A DNA stretch of 64,000 bases from Oryctolagus cuniculus (GCF_964237555.1 NC_091432.1:42279031-42343030); one strand, 5' to 3'; numbered from the stretch's first letter, positions 11,183 to 23,985 are shown. Notes: generated by a model not told the origin, from the sequence alone. Made by a program: numbers and translations.

Positions 11183-13097
11183 CAGCATTCACTGATTGAG
11201 AGTAATGATACGAGACATGGATTGTAAAGCCTATCATTGGGAGCATGGGACTTTCGACTTTGATTATTCTGAGTCAGATACATTCTCTTGTCTGTTATTC
11301 ACTATGGGTTCTAGATTTTCTTTCTGGGCAAGAGATTATAAAGCCTCTTCTCTCCTCACTCTTGCTAATGTTTAATTAGTCTAGTCCAGAGTTAGTGAAT
11401 GCTGAAGAGTTAAGGGGAAAGAAGAGGATGGCTCAGTAAGGGTCACTGGTGAAGCACAAAACTTCTTCAATTAGTTCACACCCTGGGGTGAGGAGAGATA
11501 GTTGGAAGGCTGAGATCATGCTCTAACTCAATGCCCAGTTTGAGATCCACCATATTCTCTAAAACACTAGAAGAACTGAAATTTCAAGTTTTTATGGGGT
11601 TTGGAAAAAATTAGTGTAAGAAATTGATAGGTAATTTTATGACAGAACATCCTTTTCACGTCCAAGGTTAATTTAACTATTTTGATTTTATCTTCTAAAT
11701 TCACACGATATCATCACAAAAAGACTTCATATGAACTCATCCTGCATTTGAAAAACTGAGAATATTTCAGTTTCAGCTTTGGAGCAAGGAAAAGGTCTCT
11801 TGTAATTAGCCCAGTATATATCTAATAGCCTCACCTCAACATTACATGTCTGCATGAGTAATCCTTGAGTAGACGAGCTTCGAAGGGGTACTGAGGAACA
11901 TCATTCACAAACTCATCATTTAATTCACAAGGATGATTAAGACCAGAGAGACTGTGATTTTCCCAAAGTTATCTAATTAATTAATGGTTGAACATCCAAT
12001 TTTAGTTCTTTCCAGGCAAGTGATTAGCTAGTGATTCTATTGCTTGTCTCATTTATGTCAGATCATGCTTCCTTCCAAATGTTTCTGTCAAGAAAAAGGA
12101 ACTCCTTTTGTCAGCTGGGCAGCATCACTTTTCATAAAATTGGAAAGAACAAAGTTTTAATATCACGTAGTGGCTCAGTTCTAGAAACTCATTAGCTCTG
12201 TCTTTGTCTCAAATGTTCACACAGAGAAGAGTTGTCATGGTTTGGCAGCTGACGAACTGCTTTCTTTTTGAGATAGATTTTGATGGCATGCATATTTCAA
12301 CATTTTGTTCTTTTTAATTCTACAAGCTATGCAGGTAACAGGGAGTTGCTCAGTATATTATTCACATTATATTTTGGTGTGGTCAAGTACAGAGACATTG
12401 ATGTATCTGCTTACTTAACTGTTTTGTATGAATGTCTAAATAACATAGTATGGTTTTCATGTGAGAAAACAGGTGGGTAACTTATCTAATCACATTCAGT
12501 TCTTGGATTCTATATTTGCATATGTCACAACTTAATGATAAATCTGAGTTTACCCAATTATATAAAAACAAGTGCCCAGTAAAAGGAAATAAGTCATACA
12601 ATTTTAACACCAGTGTCATCCCGATTTACGATTTTCTCATGCACAAAGACCTATATTCCAAGAACGTTTTAACTGTATTTAAGTACTGCCAAATTTTATG
12701 AACACAAAAAATGAACAGGACCTGAACTCTGCCTTGAAAATTTAGTCTCTCAGATAGGAGTTGTGTTCTGAGCAAAGAGGGGGCATACAGAGCAGTAAGA
12801 GATGCTTGATCTGAGTTTTGAAAAATGTGGACTAATGTTTATTAGTTTTTCTAAATTGTTAGATAATTTACTACCTCCAATGGAAAGCTCTCTATACTCA
12901 CATACTCTGCCTGCTCCTTCCTAAATATAAACTTCTGATGCTATAATCTAAAGCCAGTTCTTCCTCTTGAACACTGAATGTATTCAGTGCTCAAGGACAA
13001 CACATGAACACTTCTCTTCTATTTTAATTATCACTTCTCACTGTGACTATAAATCATTTTATCAACATATTTATCTTTTTTAAAAAAGAATTAGAGC
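11183..13097. other. Unassigned, apparently non-repetitive
   Basis: About 1.9 kb of AT-rich sequence without a CSINE, L1 or recognisable ancient repeat, and no open frame with protein-like composition. It could be host unique sequence. Confidence 0.5.
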
Positions 13098-13367
13098 AGC
13101 TGCCTGGCACTGTGGCATAACGGGTAGAGCCAGTGCCTGCTGGGCTCGCATCCCATGTAGGTGTCAATTTGGTTCACGGCTGCTCCACTTCCAATCCAGC
13201 TCTCTGCTATGGCCTGGGAAAGCAGTAAAAGATGGCCCAAGTCCTTGGGCCTCTGTACGCGTGTCGGGGCCCTGAAAGAAGCTCCTGACGCCTGGCTCCT
13301 GGTTTTGGATCAACGCAGCTCCAGGAATTGCTGCCATTTGTGTAGTGAGCCAGCGGATAGAAGACTA

Positions 13368-13409
<42 letters not shown>

Positions 13410-13437
13410 CAAATAAATAAATAATCTTAAAAAACAA
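13098..13437 (+). mobile_element. CSINE
   Basis: Head GCCTGGCACTGTGGCATAAC, body GATGGCCCAAGTCCTTGGGC, a (CT)n tract at about 13370-13401, and tail AAATAAATAAATAATC. Complete from head to tail and close to the classic form. Confidence 0.92.
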
Positions 13438-13454
13438 TTATATCTGTCCTATAT

Positions 13455-13510
13455 TTAAAAAAATATTATTTATTTGTTTATCTGACAGGTGGAGAGACAC
13501 AGATTTTTCA
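13455..13510 (-). mobile_element. CSINE tail fragment
   Basis: TTTATTTGTTTATCTGACAGG followed by TGGAGAGACACAG is the 3' end of a CSINE on the minus strand; the rest is absent. It sits 18 bases beyond the preceding plus-strand CSINE. Confidence 0.55.
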
Positions 13511-13689
13511 TTGTGGTTAAATAATCATACATCATAAATGTACATCAGACTTTGAGAGAATATAGATGATAGAAAAATTTCTTCTTGTTAGTTATTGCAA
13601 ACCAACAACTTAGCTCAGTTTCTTAAGAATATGTACTGAAAGCATTTGATAAATAGCTGTTAAATAAATAAATGACTCAAGTAAAAACT

Positions 13690-13978
13690 ACTTGGGGTGG
13701 TATGGGTTTTGCAGGCACCTGTGATGCTTTTGCCCCATATGGGTACCAGTTTTAGCCCTGGCTGCTCCAATTTCAATCTGGCTCCTTGCTAGTGAACTAT
13801 AAGGACAGTGGAAGATGGCCCAAGTGCTTGGCCCCCTGTGCCTATGTGGAAGACCCAGAGGAGGCTTCTGACTCTGGCTTTGGCCTGGCGAAGACCTGGC
13901 CATTGCAGCTGCCTGGTGAGTAAACCAACAGATGGCAGATCTCTCTCCTATCTGTAATTCTTTGAGATTGAAAAAAAA
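13690..13978 (+). mobile_element. Diverged CSINE
   Basis: GCCCCATATGGGTACCAG, GCTGCTCC, GAAGATGGCCCAAGTGCTTGG and CAACAGATGGCAGATCTCTC occur in order. The head is mutated and the usual AAATAAAT tail is replaced by GAAAAAAAAG. Confidence 0.75.
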
Positions 13979-15084
13979 GTACATAGATGCTACTTTAAAA
14001 CAATGCACACCAGAGAAGGAAATTAATTTTTATTTATTAGAATAAGCCAATAGTTTAAGATGTGTGTTTTATATCAGAGGATGCTTGTTCACAATAACAA
14101 AAATACTTGCAGGTTATTTCCCATTTAGTGAATGAAATCTACACCACAATTCTAGAATAGTTGTGCAGTGTAAATGCTCAATTTCTATACAATGGTGCTG
14201 TCAACTCTAGGAAGTATATAAGAATGAAATGAAGACAATGTTGCATTCTCATTTATCTCTTAATGATTATTAACTAAACACTAATGGTTATTAACTAAAC
14301 ACTTAACAAGTGATTCAAAAAGCTTATTGATAATATTTATTACATGTACAATAACATGAGATCTGAGAAACAGTTAATGTTCAATTTAGAAACTTATATG
14401 AAATAGGATCAGAATTTACACAGTTTATAGTTATGATGATGATTATAGAACTTGCTTAATAGATCTAAGGAAGAAGTTTGGATCCTTACTGGTTTGCTAC
14501 ATCTACTGTATTATGTATTGGGATGTCTTTCAAATAAAAGACTGGGAATAATACTTATGGGCTGGGCATAGATGATGTTTAGCTCAGGTCACTATCACAT
14601 GTACTCTAACTAATAAGGATCCATAACTTCAGCTTACTTTCCAAAATGGGCAAGGGTCATACTAAGTAGACAGCTCTCCTGAGACTTTGCAGGTAACTAA
14701 TCTGAGATATGTAATCATCATTCCTAATGTGTAGAGTATATGAATTAGACTGAGGCATTTATCACATTTTCGTTGGTTGAAAGTCCATCTCACAAAGGTA
14801 AGATTTATTTACTTTTTCTAATGAATAGTCCACCAAACAGTATAATGACAGTATATTTAAAATAATTTAATTAATATTAATGCATGCTTATCATGTGCTT
14901 ACTCATTGTGTGTTAGTTGCTGATCTAGACATTGTATATATTATGGTAGCTGAGCCATTATTAATGTGCAGTCAATAACAGAGGTCAGTAATAGAGGGCT
15001 TCACAGAAATATAGGTCAAGAAGTATGTGTATAATTACACCAAGATAATAAAGTAAATAATTTCTCCTCTATCCTGGGACATGC
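13979..15084. other. Unassigned stretch with a small tandem duplication
   Basis: No gene or clear repeat family. TAACTAAACACT occurs at 14271 and again at 14292, a 21-base-period duplication. Confidence 0.45.
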
Positions 15085-15215
15085 TTAGTTCAGTTCTTTA
15101 TTTTAATGATGATGAAACCAAAACTCATAGGGGTTATGGGTCACATCTAAATTCACATGAGGGTATAGACATTGATCCTGGATTGCAACCCACAAGGATC
15201 CTTGAATTAATCTCT
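15085..15215 (-). mobile_element. Possible MIR fragment
   Basis: TTTAATGATGATGAAACCAAAACTC through GATCCTGGATTGCAACCC resembles the reverse strand of a MIR core (TTTACAGATGAGGAAACTGAGGC in the consensus I remember). Strongly decayed. Confidence 0.35.
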
Positions 15216-15303
15216 CAGTTTTGTACTATCACGCGTTTGAATGAGCCAAAAGAAGTTGTCTTCCCTTACATTCCACCCCCAATGACTGTTCACTCTTTAC
15301 TAA

Positions 15304-15683
15304 TGAAACCTGCACTTTTACAAAAATATTTTATTTATTTATTTGAAAGGTAGAGCCACAGAGAGGCAGATGGAGGAAGAGAGAGAGAAAGAAAGAGAGA
15401 CAGAGAGAGAGAGAATGAATCTTCCATCTACTGGTTCACTTCTCAAATGACTGGGGCTGGGCCAATCCGAAGCCAAGAGCCAGGAGCTTCTTCCAGGTCT
15501 CCCACATGTGTGCAGGGGCCCAGAAACTTAAGCCACCTTCAACTGCTTTCTCAGGCCATAAAAGTGAGCTGAATCAGAAATGGAGCAGCCAGGGTTTGAA
15601 CTGTAGCCCCTGTGGAATGTCGTCACTGCAGGTGGCAGCTTTACCCATGACGCCACAATGCTGGCCCTGAAACCTGCACTTTT
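15304..15683 (-). mobile_element. CSINE with perfect 16-base target duplication
   Basis: The SINE body runs 15320-15667. TGAAACCTGCACTTTT stands at 15304-15319 and again, unchanged, at 15668-15683. The duplication is direct evidence of target-primed retroposition and gives exact insertion limits. Confidence 0.95.
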
Positions 15684-15839
15684 CATAGGTTGTGTCCACC
15701 TCTACCTCATGGTTGTGAGTAAATTCTGAAAAGGGTAAATTTGTTTTCCTTTCATTACAATCCTTTTAAGAAGAGACGTGATAAAATTCTGTCCAATGTG
15801 TTGGGAGAGGAAAACTCTTAAGGTAGATTTTTTGATAAA

Positions 15840-16130
15840 ACTTTGATTCCTGATTAATAAATGAGAGAAGCATAGCATATCAGTCCAAATTCCTTGAGAC
15901 AAAAAGAGCATAATCAATACATAATATATGTGAGATTTATTGCAAAGAGTTGGCTTATGCAGTTGAAGGTTGACTAGGTAAGCCAGGAATTCATGGGCAG
16001 ACTGTCTGAAAAGGCAGCCTGGAAACTCAGGAGGTGGAGCTGATTCTTTTCCCATAGGTAGAATCACTTTTTCCTTAATGAATCCTCATCTCTGTTCTGC
16101 AGGCCTTTCAAATCATTTTAAATGTTCCAC
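15840..16130 (+). mobile_element. Ancient interspersed repeat, family not assigned
   Basis: TGTGAGATTTATTGCAAAGAG and the following AACTCAGGAGGTGGAGCTG match an abundant old mammalian repeat I recognise but cannot name safely. An open frame on the minus strand (15702-16067) overlaps it and is not taken as coding. Confidence 0.4.
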
Positions 16131-18275
16131 CCAGATTACTTCCTATGCTCTCCTTTATTTGAAGTAAACCAATTGTGTTTGTGACTCACATCACAACATC
16201 ACAATACATTAGCATTTAATTGTAAAGCTGATTTGCATATCCTAGCCACAGTGATGTAAAACTGGCTTTCTTGTATGGGGAAAAATGAAGAGCCTTCTGA
16301 TGAAGTACTTCCTACACTGCCTGCAACTGTGCAAGTCATCTTTTAACCATCGGATAAGTTATGTTGACACAATGAAGATATCAGAGAGGAAAGATGGAAA
16401 AACCTGTGTCCTTGATGCCATCATTAGACCACTGACAACTAACCCTGGAGCTGCTTTTATAAGATGATAAATCTTTCATGCTTAAGCCAAATGAATTTAG
16501 TTCTTTTTGCAACTACGTGTATCCTATTGTATCGCAATCCAGGTCATTCAGTAGTAGCAATCTTAAGAAAAAAGCACTAAAATAGAATCACTTGTAGAAT
16601 TACTAAATTCTTGCAGTTGAATTTTTCCCCCATGAACTTTACCCTCATTTATAGGGAACAAAATTGGACTCTGTGTAATTTAAAAATTCCACCCAACTTT
16701 CTGGTCTTAATTGATTTAATTGTAGGATACCATCATACTTTGCAGCAAATTGTTTGATTAGTGAACAATGACTTGTGGTCCCTCATTAACTACAACACTT
16801 GCCTTTGGTGATATCTTTATTAGCTAAGTCCAAAGCCTCTTATCAGCATGTGAGCTAATTTTTGAAGTTAAAAGTGAATGTTCAGAAGAGTGTTAAACAG
16901 AAGTGGAAGTAGAGACAGCAGGTGCTTGCCTGGTGTGAATAACCCTGCAGGTTTGCTGCAGATGGCAGTTTTCCCTAAAGAGAAGACAAAAATCTGATGG
17001 GCATGAGAATATCAGTTATTTAAAGCCCTAAAAATAGACAGGATTAATGATTAAAATCAGGTGTGATTCAAATATACATGTAATATATCAGAATAGGCAT
17101 ATGTTGTCAATAGCTTTATTCAGGCTTTCTGATAGCTATTAGAAAGAACTGCACAGAATTAATAGTGATGCTTTCAAGACAGTGAGGCTGAAATAAATGA
17201 ACTTGATAAGAGCTGATAATATGCAATGGGAGTCAAAACATGTTGATTTATTCTCATTTATTACTATTTCTCATGTATTATCATGTTTCTTGACCAATTA
17301 ATATGCATATGCATGTGCCTACATACCAGAGATACAGGCACATTGCTATATACACTATACAGCAGGACTCTGTGTATGATGATCAAATTTCCAAACAAAT
17401 CATTCTCAGATCTTCGGTATACCAAAAAGAAGAACAGATAGTACAGGGTGAAACCAGAGAAATATGTTCTAGCCTATGAGGTCTGTGTTCGGTTAAAACT
17501 ATATGTTAGAGAAAGAAATGTTCTCTGTGAGAAGGTAACAATTTCCAGAAAGATGGTAAGTGTCGAAGAGAGAAGTCTTCTTTGGGATTAGAATAATGCC
17601 CCAGTCACAGTAAAATTATTCAGAGTCAATGAAGTCAATGCATGTATGGTATTCTCAGTGAAAGTAGAGGCAAAAGTCCTCCCTCCCTGGAAAGCTAATG
17701 TATTCAAACTTTAGGGGAGAGAATGACTTGTTACTTCCTGGTAGCTGCTTTAATTTCTTTGATTCATTATGGCCTCTTTGTGATCAAGTAACTGAGCATT
17801 TTTAGGGAAGTAAAATCTCACTGTGATTGTTTTATTTTTTTTCCCTCATGAATAGACTTTACACTTCTAGGACAGATTTTTTTTTTTTTTTAAGGTACAC
17901 TCATTACGGTCCAATGGTTCATTCCAATCAAGCTGTCTCTTACAATTTCCAGGAAATAATGTGTGCTCAAGCAACACCATAGGGTTATTTACACAACTCT
18001 ATGTCTTGTCAGCAGACTAACAAATATGGCTTCTGTGGGTGCTTCTGTTGGGCTTCTGCTGGGTGAATTCCCTTATGCATTAAGTGAAAATGATGACAAG
18101 CTAAAATACCATGCCTGACATTGTTACCTAACTAGCACATCTGTCAGAGAAGCAGGGTTTCCATCCTGAGAATACACTGTGCTAGATTAGATTAAAAAAA
18201 AAAAAGCTTTGATCTTAGAAAATCTACTTCAGAACTAGTCTCCATCTAGTAGGCCTTGGACAACTACCTTTTATT
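16131..18275. other. Long unassigned, apparently single-copy stretch
   Basis: About 2.1 kb with no CSINE or L1. It contains an octamer ATTTGCAT at 16231-16238 and a palindromic POU-type site at 17303-17314. There is no convincing open frame. Confidence 0.5.
17303..17314. promoter_or_regulatory. Palindromic POU (MORE-type) motif ATGCATATGCAT
   Basis: An exact ATGCATATGCAT, the palindromic element described for POU-protein dimers. Only the match is seen; occupancy is unknown, and a chance match in AT-rich DNA is possible. Confidence 0.3.
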
Positions 18276-18610
18276 TTTTAGATTTATTTATTTACTTGAA
18301 ATTCAGAGTTACACAGAGAGAGAAGGAGAAGCAGAGAGACAGAGAGAGAAAGTGATCTTTCCGCTGGTTCACTCACCAGATGGCTGTAACAGCCGGGGCT
18401 GCGCCAATCTGAAGCCAGGAACCGGGAGCTTCCTCTAAGTCTCCCCATGTGGGTGCAGGGGCGCAAGGATTTGGGCCATCTTCTACTGCTTTCCCAGGCC
18501 ATAGCAGAGAGCTGGAAAATAAGTGGAGTAGCCGGGATGCAAACCAGTGCCTATATGGGATGTTGGCACTGCAGGCGGCCGCTTTACCTGTTACACCACA
18601 GCGCTGGTCC
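18276..18610 (-). mobile_element. CSINE
   Basis: Tail TTTTAGATTTATTTATTTAC at the left, head GCGCTGGTCCC at the right. ACAACTACCTTTTA (18260) and ACAATTACCTTTA (18613) form a decayed target duplication. CpG sites such as GGGGCGC and GGCGGCCGC remain, which argues for a fairly young copy. Confidence 0.92.
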
Positions 18611-18894
18611 CAGACAATTACCTTTACCCATTTATGCCTTCCTTTCCTCACTACACAATGGATGAAATGTGACAGCATCCTTTCCAGTGCTTATAAATGG
18701 TAAAGTAAGCTTCATGTATTTGTTCTAGTTCAACAAACAGCTATTAAATGGTTATCACAGGTCAAGCACAAGGCTCATTTCTAGAAATACACAAATATAA
18801 GAGCAGGGACCCAAATTCCAATGTCTTTGCATCTAGTGAGGAAAAATAGTAAGAAATGATTTTACTTCAAGGTGGTAAGGACTAGTATAAAAGA

Positions 18895-19125
18895 TAATAT
18901 TTATTGAGTCTTTTGTATTGGGTCCTCTATTAAAAGATTTATGCATGTAATAGCATGACATATTCCCAAGAACCTGATAAATTATGCATAACTTTAAACT
19001 TCATTTTGGGCATGAAAATAGAGTTTCCTGCAGAAATGAAATGCTCTCTGTGTGCAAGAAGAGAGGATTGAATCTTACATATTTGATCTCCAGAGGTCCT
19101 GTCTAACCACTGTACTATCAGGCTT
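18895..19125 (-). mobile_element. MIR
   Basis: ATTTATTGAGTC at the left, GGATTGAATCTTACAT in the body and CTGTCTAACCACTGTACTAT at the right follow the reverse strand of the MIR consensus. Being widely shared among mammals, it predates the CSINEs. Confidence 0.6.
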
Positions 19126-20739
19126 GTAAAGGTGGATAAATGGCCTTCTGGACCATTTAAAGATAGCTCACTAAGAACATTCCCAGTGTCAAGAAGACTG
19201 TATAATATGTTAATAGATAAAATTGAATTCCATTTTAGCCAATTATTAGAGGTTACTTAAACAGTAATGAGAAGAGAGAGAGAGAGGGAGAGAGGATATA
19301 ACAGGCACAAACAAAAGATAAGCTCACAAATTATAGATGGTATGGTTTTTTGAAATCTCAGTACTTTTCTTCCTGTTACCAGATTGTCTTCTTTGAAAGA
19401 GAAATAGTGAATAATAAAGGAAAACAGACATGAAACTTAAACCATAGGGACCTTAGGTACTTGAGCTCTGGAATTGATCTCCATCTAAAAGATGATGAGA
19501 GTCCACAGAAGTATTATAAATTAGGGAATGGAGTGGTGAGATTTTTTCGTTTAAATATGACATCCTCTAGGGGCAGAGGGTTCAGAGTACATCATAATAG
19601 TTCAAATAATAGAAAATGAAGTCCTTGAACTGGGAGCATATCAGTAAGGATGTTGAGAACACAGGAAGCACAATGAATACTAAAGGTGCAAAATCAGTAA
19701 CAATGTTTTATTGATTTGTAAGGAGATGCTATTTACAAGTCCCAGATTTCTCACATGGATGGCTGACAAGCCTCATGACAATATTATTCACTGAATTATG
19801 AATACATAGTATGGTTACAAATCATTGATCATTGTTGCTGAGAGATCAAATTTTATATCAAATGAATAGATGACAAACTCCACTTGGGAATTTATACATC
19901 CCACATGAAATGATCAAATAATCCCATTAATTTCTATTCATCATACATGTAGATTTACAAATATTTAATTTAAGCAAATGTTTCAATGTAGTAAGTGTTG
20001 TGTTCTTTGTAACCACATAGTGCCAAAAAAGCATGTAGAGTAAGTTTTCTATGTCATTTTTTATCTTTATCACCTTGTGCATTGATTGAATCTTTTTTCC
20101 CATACAATGTTGCCTTTTTCCTCCAACTCGACTACAAACTTCCTAAAATTAATGACCATATTACTGATTTCTTTTTGTCTACCAAGAATTTTAACATTTA
20201 GGATGGATCACTTCCCAAATAAATTTTTCATTGATTGACTTAAAAGGAAAGGTCACCCAAATAAATCACAACTCATTTTTTGTAAACAGATAACTGATTA
20301 TTCGGTTTTCTGTGCACGTTCTTGGTTCAATACAATCAGTCAGTTGGTGATGGTGATTTTAGGAAAATATCAGCTAGTATTATAAACACCAAGAATTTTA
20401 TCGGTTCTTTGTCAGTTACCCTCCCCCTTTCTTTAAATCCCAACACAGATTTCAATACATGATGAAAATACTGGTGGACTGAAATCCCTTGGCTTAAACA
20501 GAAACAATAGAGGCTAATAATATTCATTCTTTTCTATTAATGAACAAATATAGGGTATCTAAATTCCATGAGGCAGATCAATATATCAAAGATGAGAAAC
20601 CAAAGCAATGGTCTAAACTCCATTATCAATTCTTTTCTTTTATCAATTTTAAGTGATACATGGGTCAAATACCAAATATTATTTATCAATCAAAGAATGG
20701 CAGTTTATAGGACATCAAATACTCTTATTGTATTTAAAC
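19126..20739. other. Unassigned, with a short GA repeat
   Basis: A GA-rich run sits at 19271-19294. The part from 19440 to 19680 resembles an ancient repeat (AATGGAGTGGTGAGATTTTT then AATAGTTCAAATAATAG) but I cannot assign it. No coding sequence is evident. Confidence 0.4.
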
Positions 20740-21207
20740 AGTTTAACTGAAATACAGTATACATATCAGGAAATGTACACAAGTGTTCAAATAAATAAGT
20801 TTTATACTCTAATCACATTCATATCCACCAATAAAATTAAAAATAAAATATTGTATAGTGCCCCAAGAGTCCTCACAATCTTCTGATTTGTTTTTTAAGG
20901 TGAGAAAGAAGAGTATAATATCATTTACATTATATGCTAAATTATATGACATCCACACAATTTTGATACTCTATATGTATTAACTACAACAAATAGGAGA
21001 AAACATGATATTTGTCTGAGTGTTTCTTATTTCACTTAGCATAATGATATTCAGTTGCATATATTTTATTATAAATGTCAGAATTTCATTATTTTTATGG
21101 CTGAGTAATATTCCATTATATATATATAATATATATACACACACACATTTACATCACATTTTCTTTATTTAGTTACTAGTGGATGGACATCTAAATTGAT
21201 TCTATAA

Positions 21208-21280
21208 CTTTTTTAAAGATTTGTTTTTTAGATGAAAAGCAGTTACAGAGAGGGAGAGAGATGGAGAAATAGAGAGTTCT
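21208..21280 (-). mobile_element. Older CSINE, tail fragment only
   Basis: TTTAAAGATTTGTTTTTTAG then AGTTACAGAGAGGGAGAGAG is a CSINE tail. GATTCTATA at its left and GATTCGATA after the younger SINE look like its decayed target duplication in the L1. Confidence 0.6.
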
Positions 21281-21633
21281 GATTTTTTTTAAGATTTATT
21301 TATTTTACTTGAAAGTCAGAGATACACAGAGAGAGGAGATGCAGCAAAAGAGAGAGGCCTTCCTTCCACTGGTTCACTCCCCAGCTGGCCACAAGGGCTG
21401 GAAGTGTGCTGATCAGAAGCCAGGAGCAAGGAGCTTCCTCCTGGTCTCCCTCATGGGTCCAGAGGCCCAAGGGCTTGATTCCATCTTCAACTGCTTTCCC
21501 GGGCCACAGCAGAGATTTAGATAGGAAGTGGAGCAACTAGGACTCCAACCGGCACCCATATGGGATGCCGGCACTGCAGGCGGCAGCTTTACCTTCTATG
21601 CCACAGCGTCAGGCCCAAGAGAGAGTTCTGATT
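21271..21633 (-). mobile_element. Younger CSINE with 14-base target duplication
   Basis: The body spans 21285-21619. AGAGAGTTCTGATT is duplicated exactly at 21271-21284 and 21620-21633. The target lies at the edge of the older SINE tail, so the order of events is L1, then old SINE, then this one. Confidence 0.93.
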
Positions 21634-21803
21634 CGATATCTTAGTTATGAATTGAGGTATTATAAACACAGGAGTGCATGTATCCCTTTAATATATGGAT
21701 TTTATTTTCCTTTAATGTATCCCAAGAAGTGGGATTGGTTGGTCATTTGGTAAATACATTTTTAGTTTTGAGAAATATCCAGTGTCTTCTACAATGGTTG
21801 TAC

Positions 21804-23345
21804 AACAAGAAACACAACAAAAAGTCAATATGACTCCCACAAACAAACACAATATTACATTTATACTGGACTGTGAAGAAGGAGAATCGATGAAATGTCT
21901 GAAAAATAATTCAAAAGAATGGTTGTTAGGTTCCTAAATACACATGACATTGACAAAAATTCGGCAAAAAGATAGAGATATTGAAAATAAACAAATATCA
22001 GATTTCCAGTATTCAACAAGTCAAATTAAAAAATGCAGTGGAAAGCCTTGACAGCATACTTGGTAAGGTAGAAGAAAGAACATCCAATCTTAACGACAGG
22101 TCTTTTGAAATATTGCAGTCAGATAGAAGAAGTAGGAGAAGGAAGGGAATGAGGAAGAAGAGAAAGAGGAGAAGAAAGAAAGGTTAGACAGAAAACAGTG
22201 TTTTAGATCTATGATATAAAATCAAGTGATTAAATATAGAATTTTCAGAGTTTATGAATGTATGGAAAGCAATAATGCATAGAAATCCTATTCATAACAG
22301 AAGAAAATTTCCCCAATCTGGAGAAAGACATGGACAGCCACATACCAGAAGTTCAAAGAACCCCAGATAAACATGATCAGAAAAGATCCTCAACATGAAA
22401 CATTGTAATCAAACTTTCAAAAGTAAAACATAAAAAACATATCCTACAATTTGCAAAATAAACTCTAGATCACCTTTAAAGCAACTCACATCAGAGTGAC
22501 AGCAGATTTCTCAAGAGAAATCCTACAGGTCATGGGAGCATGGAAAGATTTAGCCAAAGTACTAAAATAAGAAAACAAAACAAACAAAACAAAACAAGCA
22601 AAAAAACCCTGCAAATCAAGGATACGTTATCCAGCAAAGTGGATAAATGAAGGTGAAATAAAGATTTTTCAAGAGAAGTTAAACTTTAATTTGTTCCACC
22701 CATTCAACTTTATAAATGATTCTTAACACTGCATTATGTAAACAAACATAAAAAAAGAAAGTCATTCAGTGTCATGAAAGAATGTGATAGCAGAAAATCT
22801 ACTAAAAGAACAAAGGAGATTCAAAATAAACCATAGGGATATTTATGGAAAAATAGCAGAAGTAAATAATTACTTCTTAATGATAATCTTGAATGTAAAT
22901 GGACAAAGGTTAAGTATCCTTATCTTTTTAAATCTGTATATATGAAAATACATGAAACTTTTTCCCTTTATATACATTTTTAAAAAAATTAAAAAAACTA
23001 CAGACTGGCTGAATGACTTAAAAACAAAAACAAAACAAAACAAAAAACAAAATAAAAACAAGAGCCATCAATATGCTTCCTAAAATAAATATACCTAACC
23101 CATAAAGATATAGCTATTGAAACTAAATGGGTGGAAAATGATATTCTATGCAAATGTTAGTGCAGGAGTAACAATATTCATATCACACAAAATAGGCTTT
23201 ATAAAAACTATGAGAAGACACAAAGAAGGTCATTATGTAATGATTAACATGTCAAGTAAACAAGAAGATGTGACTATAGTAAATGTATATGAATCCAAAG
23301 CCAGGACACCCAGTATATGAAACAAGTATTAACAGATCTAAACGG
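21804..23345 (+). mobile_element. Old L1, 5' part (ORF1 and ORF2 endonuclease start)
   Basis: ORF1-type sequence runs from about 21805. AGTGGAAAGCCTTGACAG and GACAGGTCTTTTGAAATA mark its coiled-coil region. CAAGGATACGTTATCCAGC marks its end. ORF2 begins near 22886 (AATCTTGAATGTAAATGG), and endonuclease-like remnants run to about 23320. All frames are broken. Purine (22122-22181) and AAAAC-type expansions lie inside. Confidence 0.75.
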
Positions 23346-23985
23346 AGGCATAACACTCCATGTTCATGGTTGCATTTCTGATTTGTTCATATTTTATTAT
23401 TTTATTTGTGAACAATACCTTTCATGTGAGACTAAATTTACCTATTTATCCTCAAATAACAATAATCATTTATGATTTTTTACTAACCAAACCCCTTAAT
23501 CCTAGTTCTATGTTAACCTGGCAAGCCCTTTCGAAGAAACAAAGGAAATGTTGAACACATCACAAGCTTTCCTTTTGGTATATTTTATTCTTCTTCTATA
23601 ATGTACTCTACTTTTCTAGAGTCCCCTTCTGGGCAACTGAGATGAGTTTATTTGTTTATTCACTTATTTGATCTAATTTCAAAATGCCAACTACTGAACT
23701 GAAAGGTAAAATATGTAAAATATCTCACGTAGAAAAATACTAGTTTGTAAAAACAACACTTTTACAAAATAACACAATTTGGTAAGTTCAATAAATGTAA
23801 TAATTACAATAAATAAGTGAAATAAACACATGGTGCTAAGAAAGCATGGACGAAGGAGCTATTAACTTCTGGACGATGGGTGTTTCCTTTGAGATAAATA
23901 TCAGTTTTATATTTGAATGCCCATTTTAAATTTAGGGTTTTGGTCGACTCAGTTTAGAGAAGACCTGATGTCAAGATATCAATCA
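23346..23985. other. Unassigned AT-rich stretch
   Basis: No recognised repeat. The small open frame at 23360-23554 has no protein-like features I can identify. Confidence 0.4.

Larger units (their letters stand above)
20740..21803 (-). mobile_element. Old L1, 3' part (ORF2 end and 3' UTR), interrupted
   Basis: TTTCACTTAGCATAATGATATT, GGCTGAGTAATATTCCATTA and AAGAAGTGGGATTGGTTGG are reverse-strand ORF2 C-terminal sequence of an old L1. The part before 21000 resembles an L1 3' UTR. A TA/CA microsatellite (21117-21147) expanded inside it, and two stacked SINEs (21208-21633) interrupt it. Confidence 0.75.

Noticed and set aside
10922..11283. Open frames with SLSLSLSL-type translation
   Set aside because: Produced by the GA/GACA simple repeat at 11078-11182.
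13098..13200. tRNA-like head of a CSINE considered as a tRNA gene
   Set aside because: It lacks a foldable complete cloverleaf and continues into SINE body and tail.
15702..16067. A 121-codon minus-strand frame
   Set aside because: Overlaps an ancient interspersed repeat and shows no protein-like motif.
20740..21803. Reading the TA/CA microsatellite near 21117 as a boundary element
   Set aside because: It lies inside recognisable old L1 sequence and is a simple expansion.
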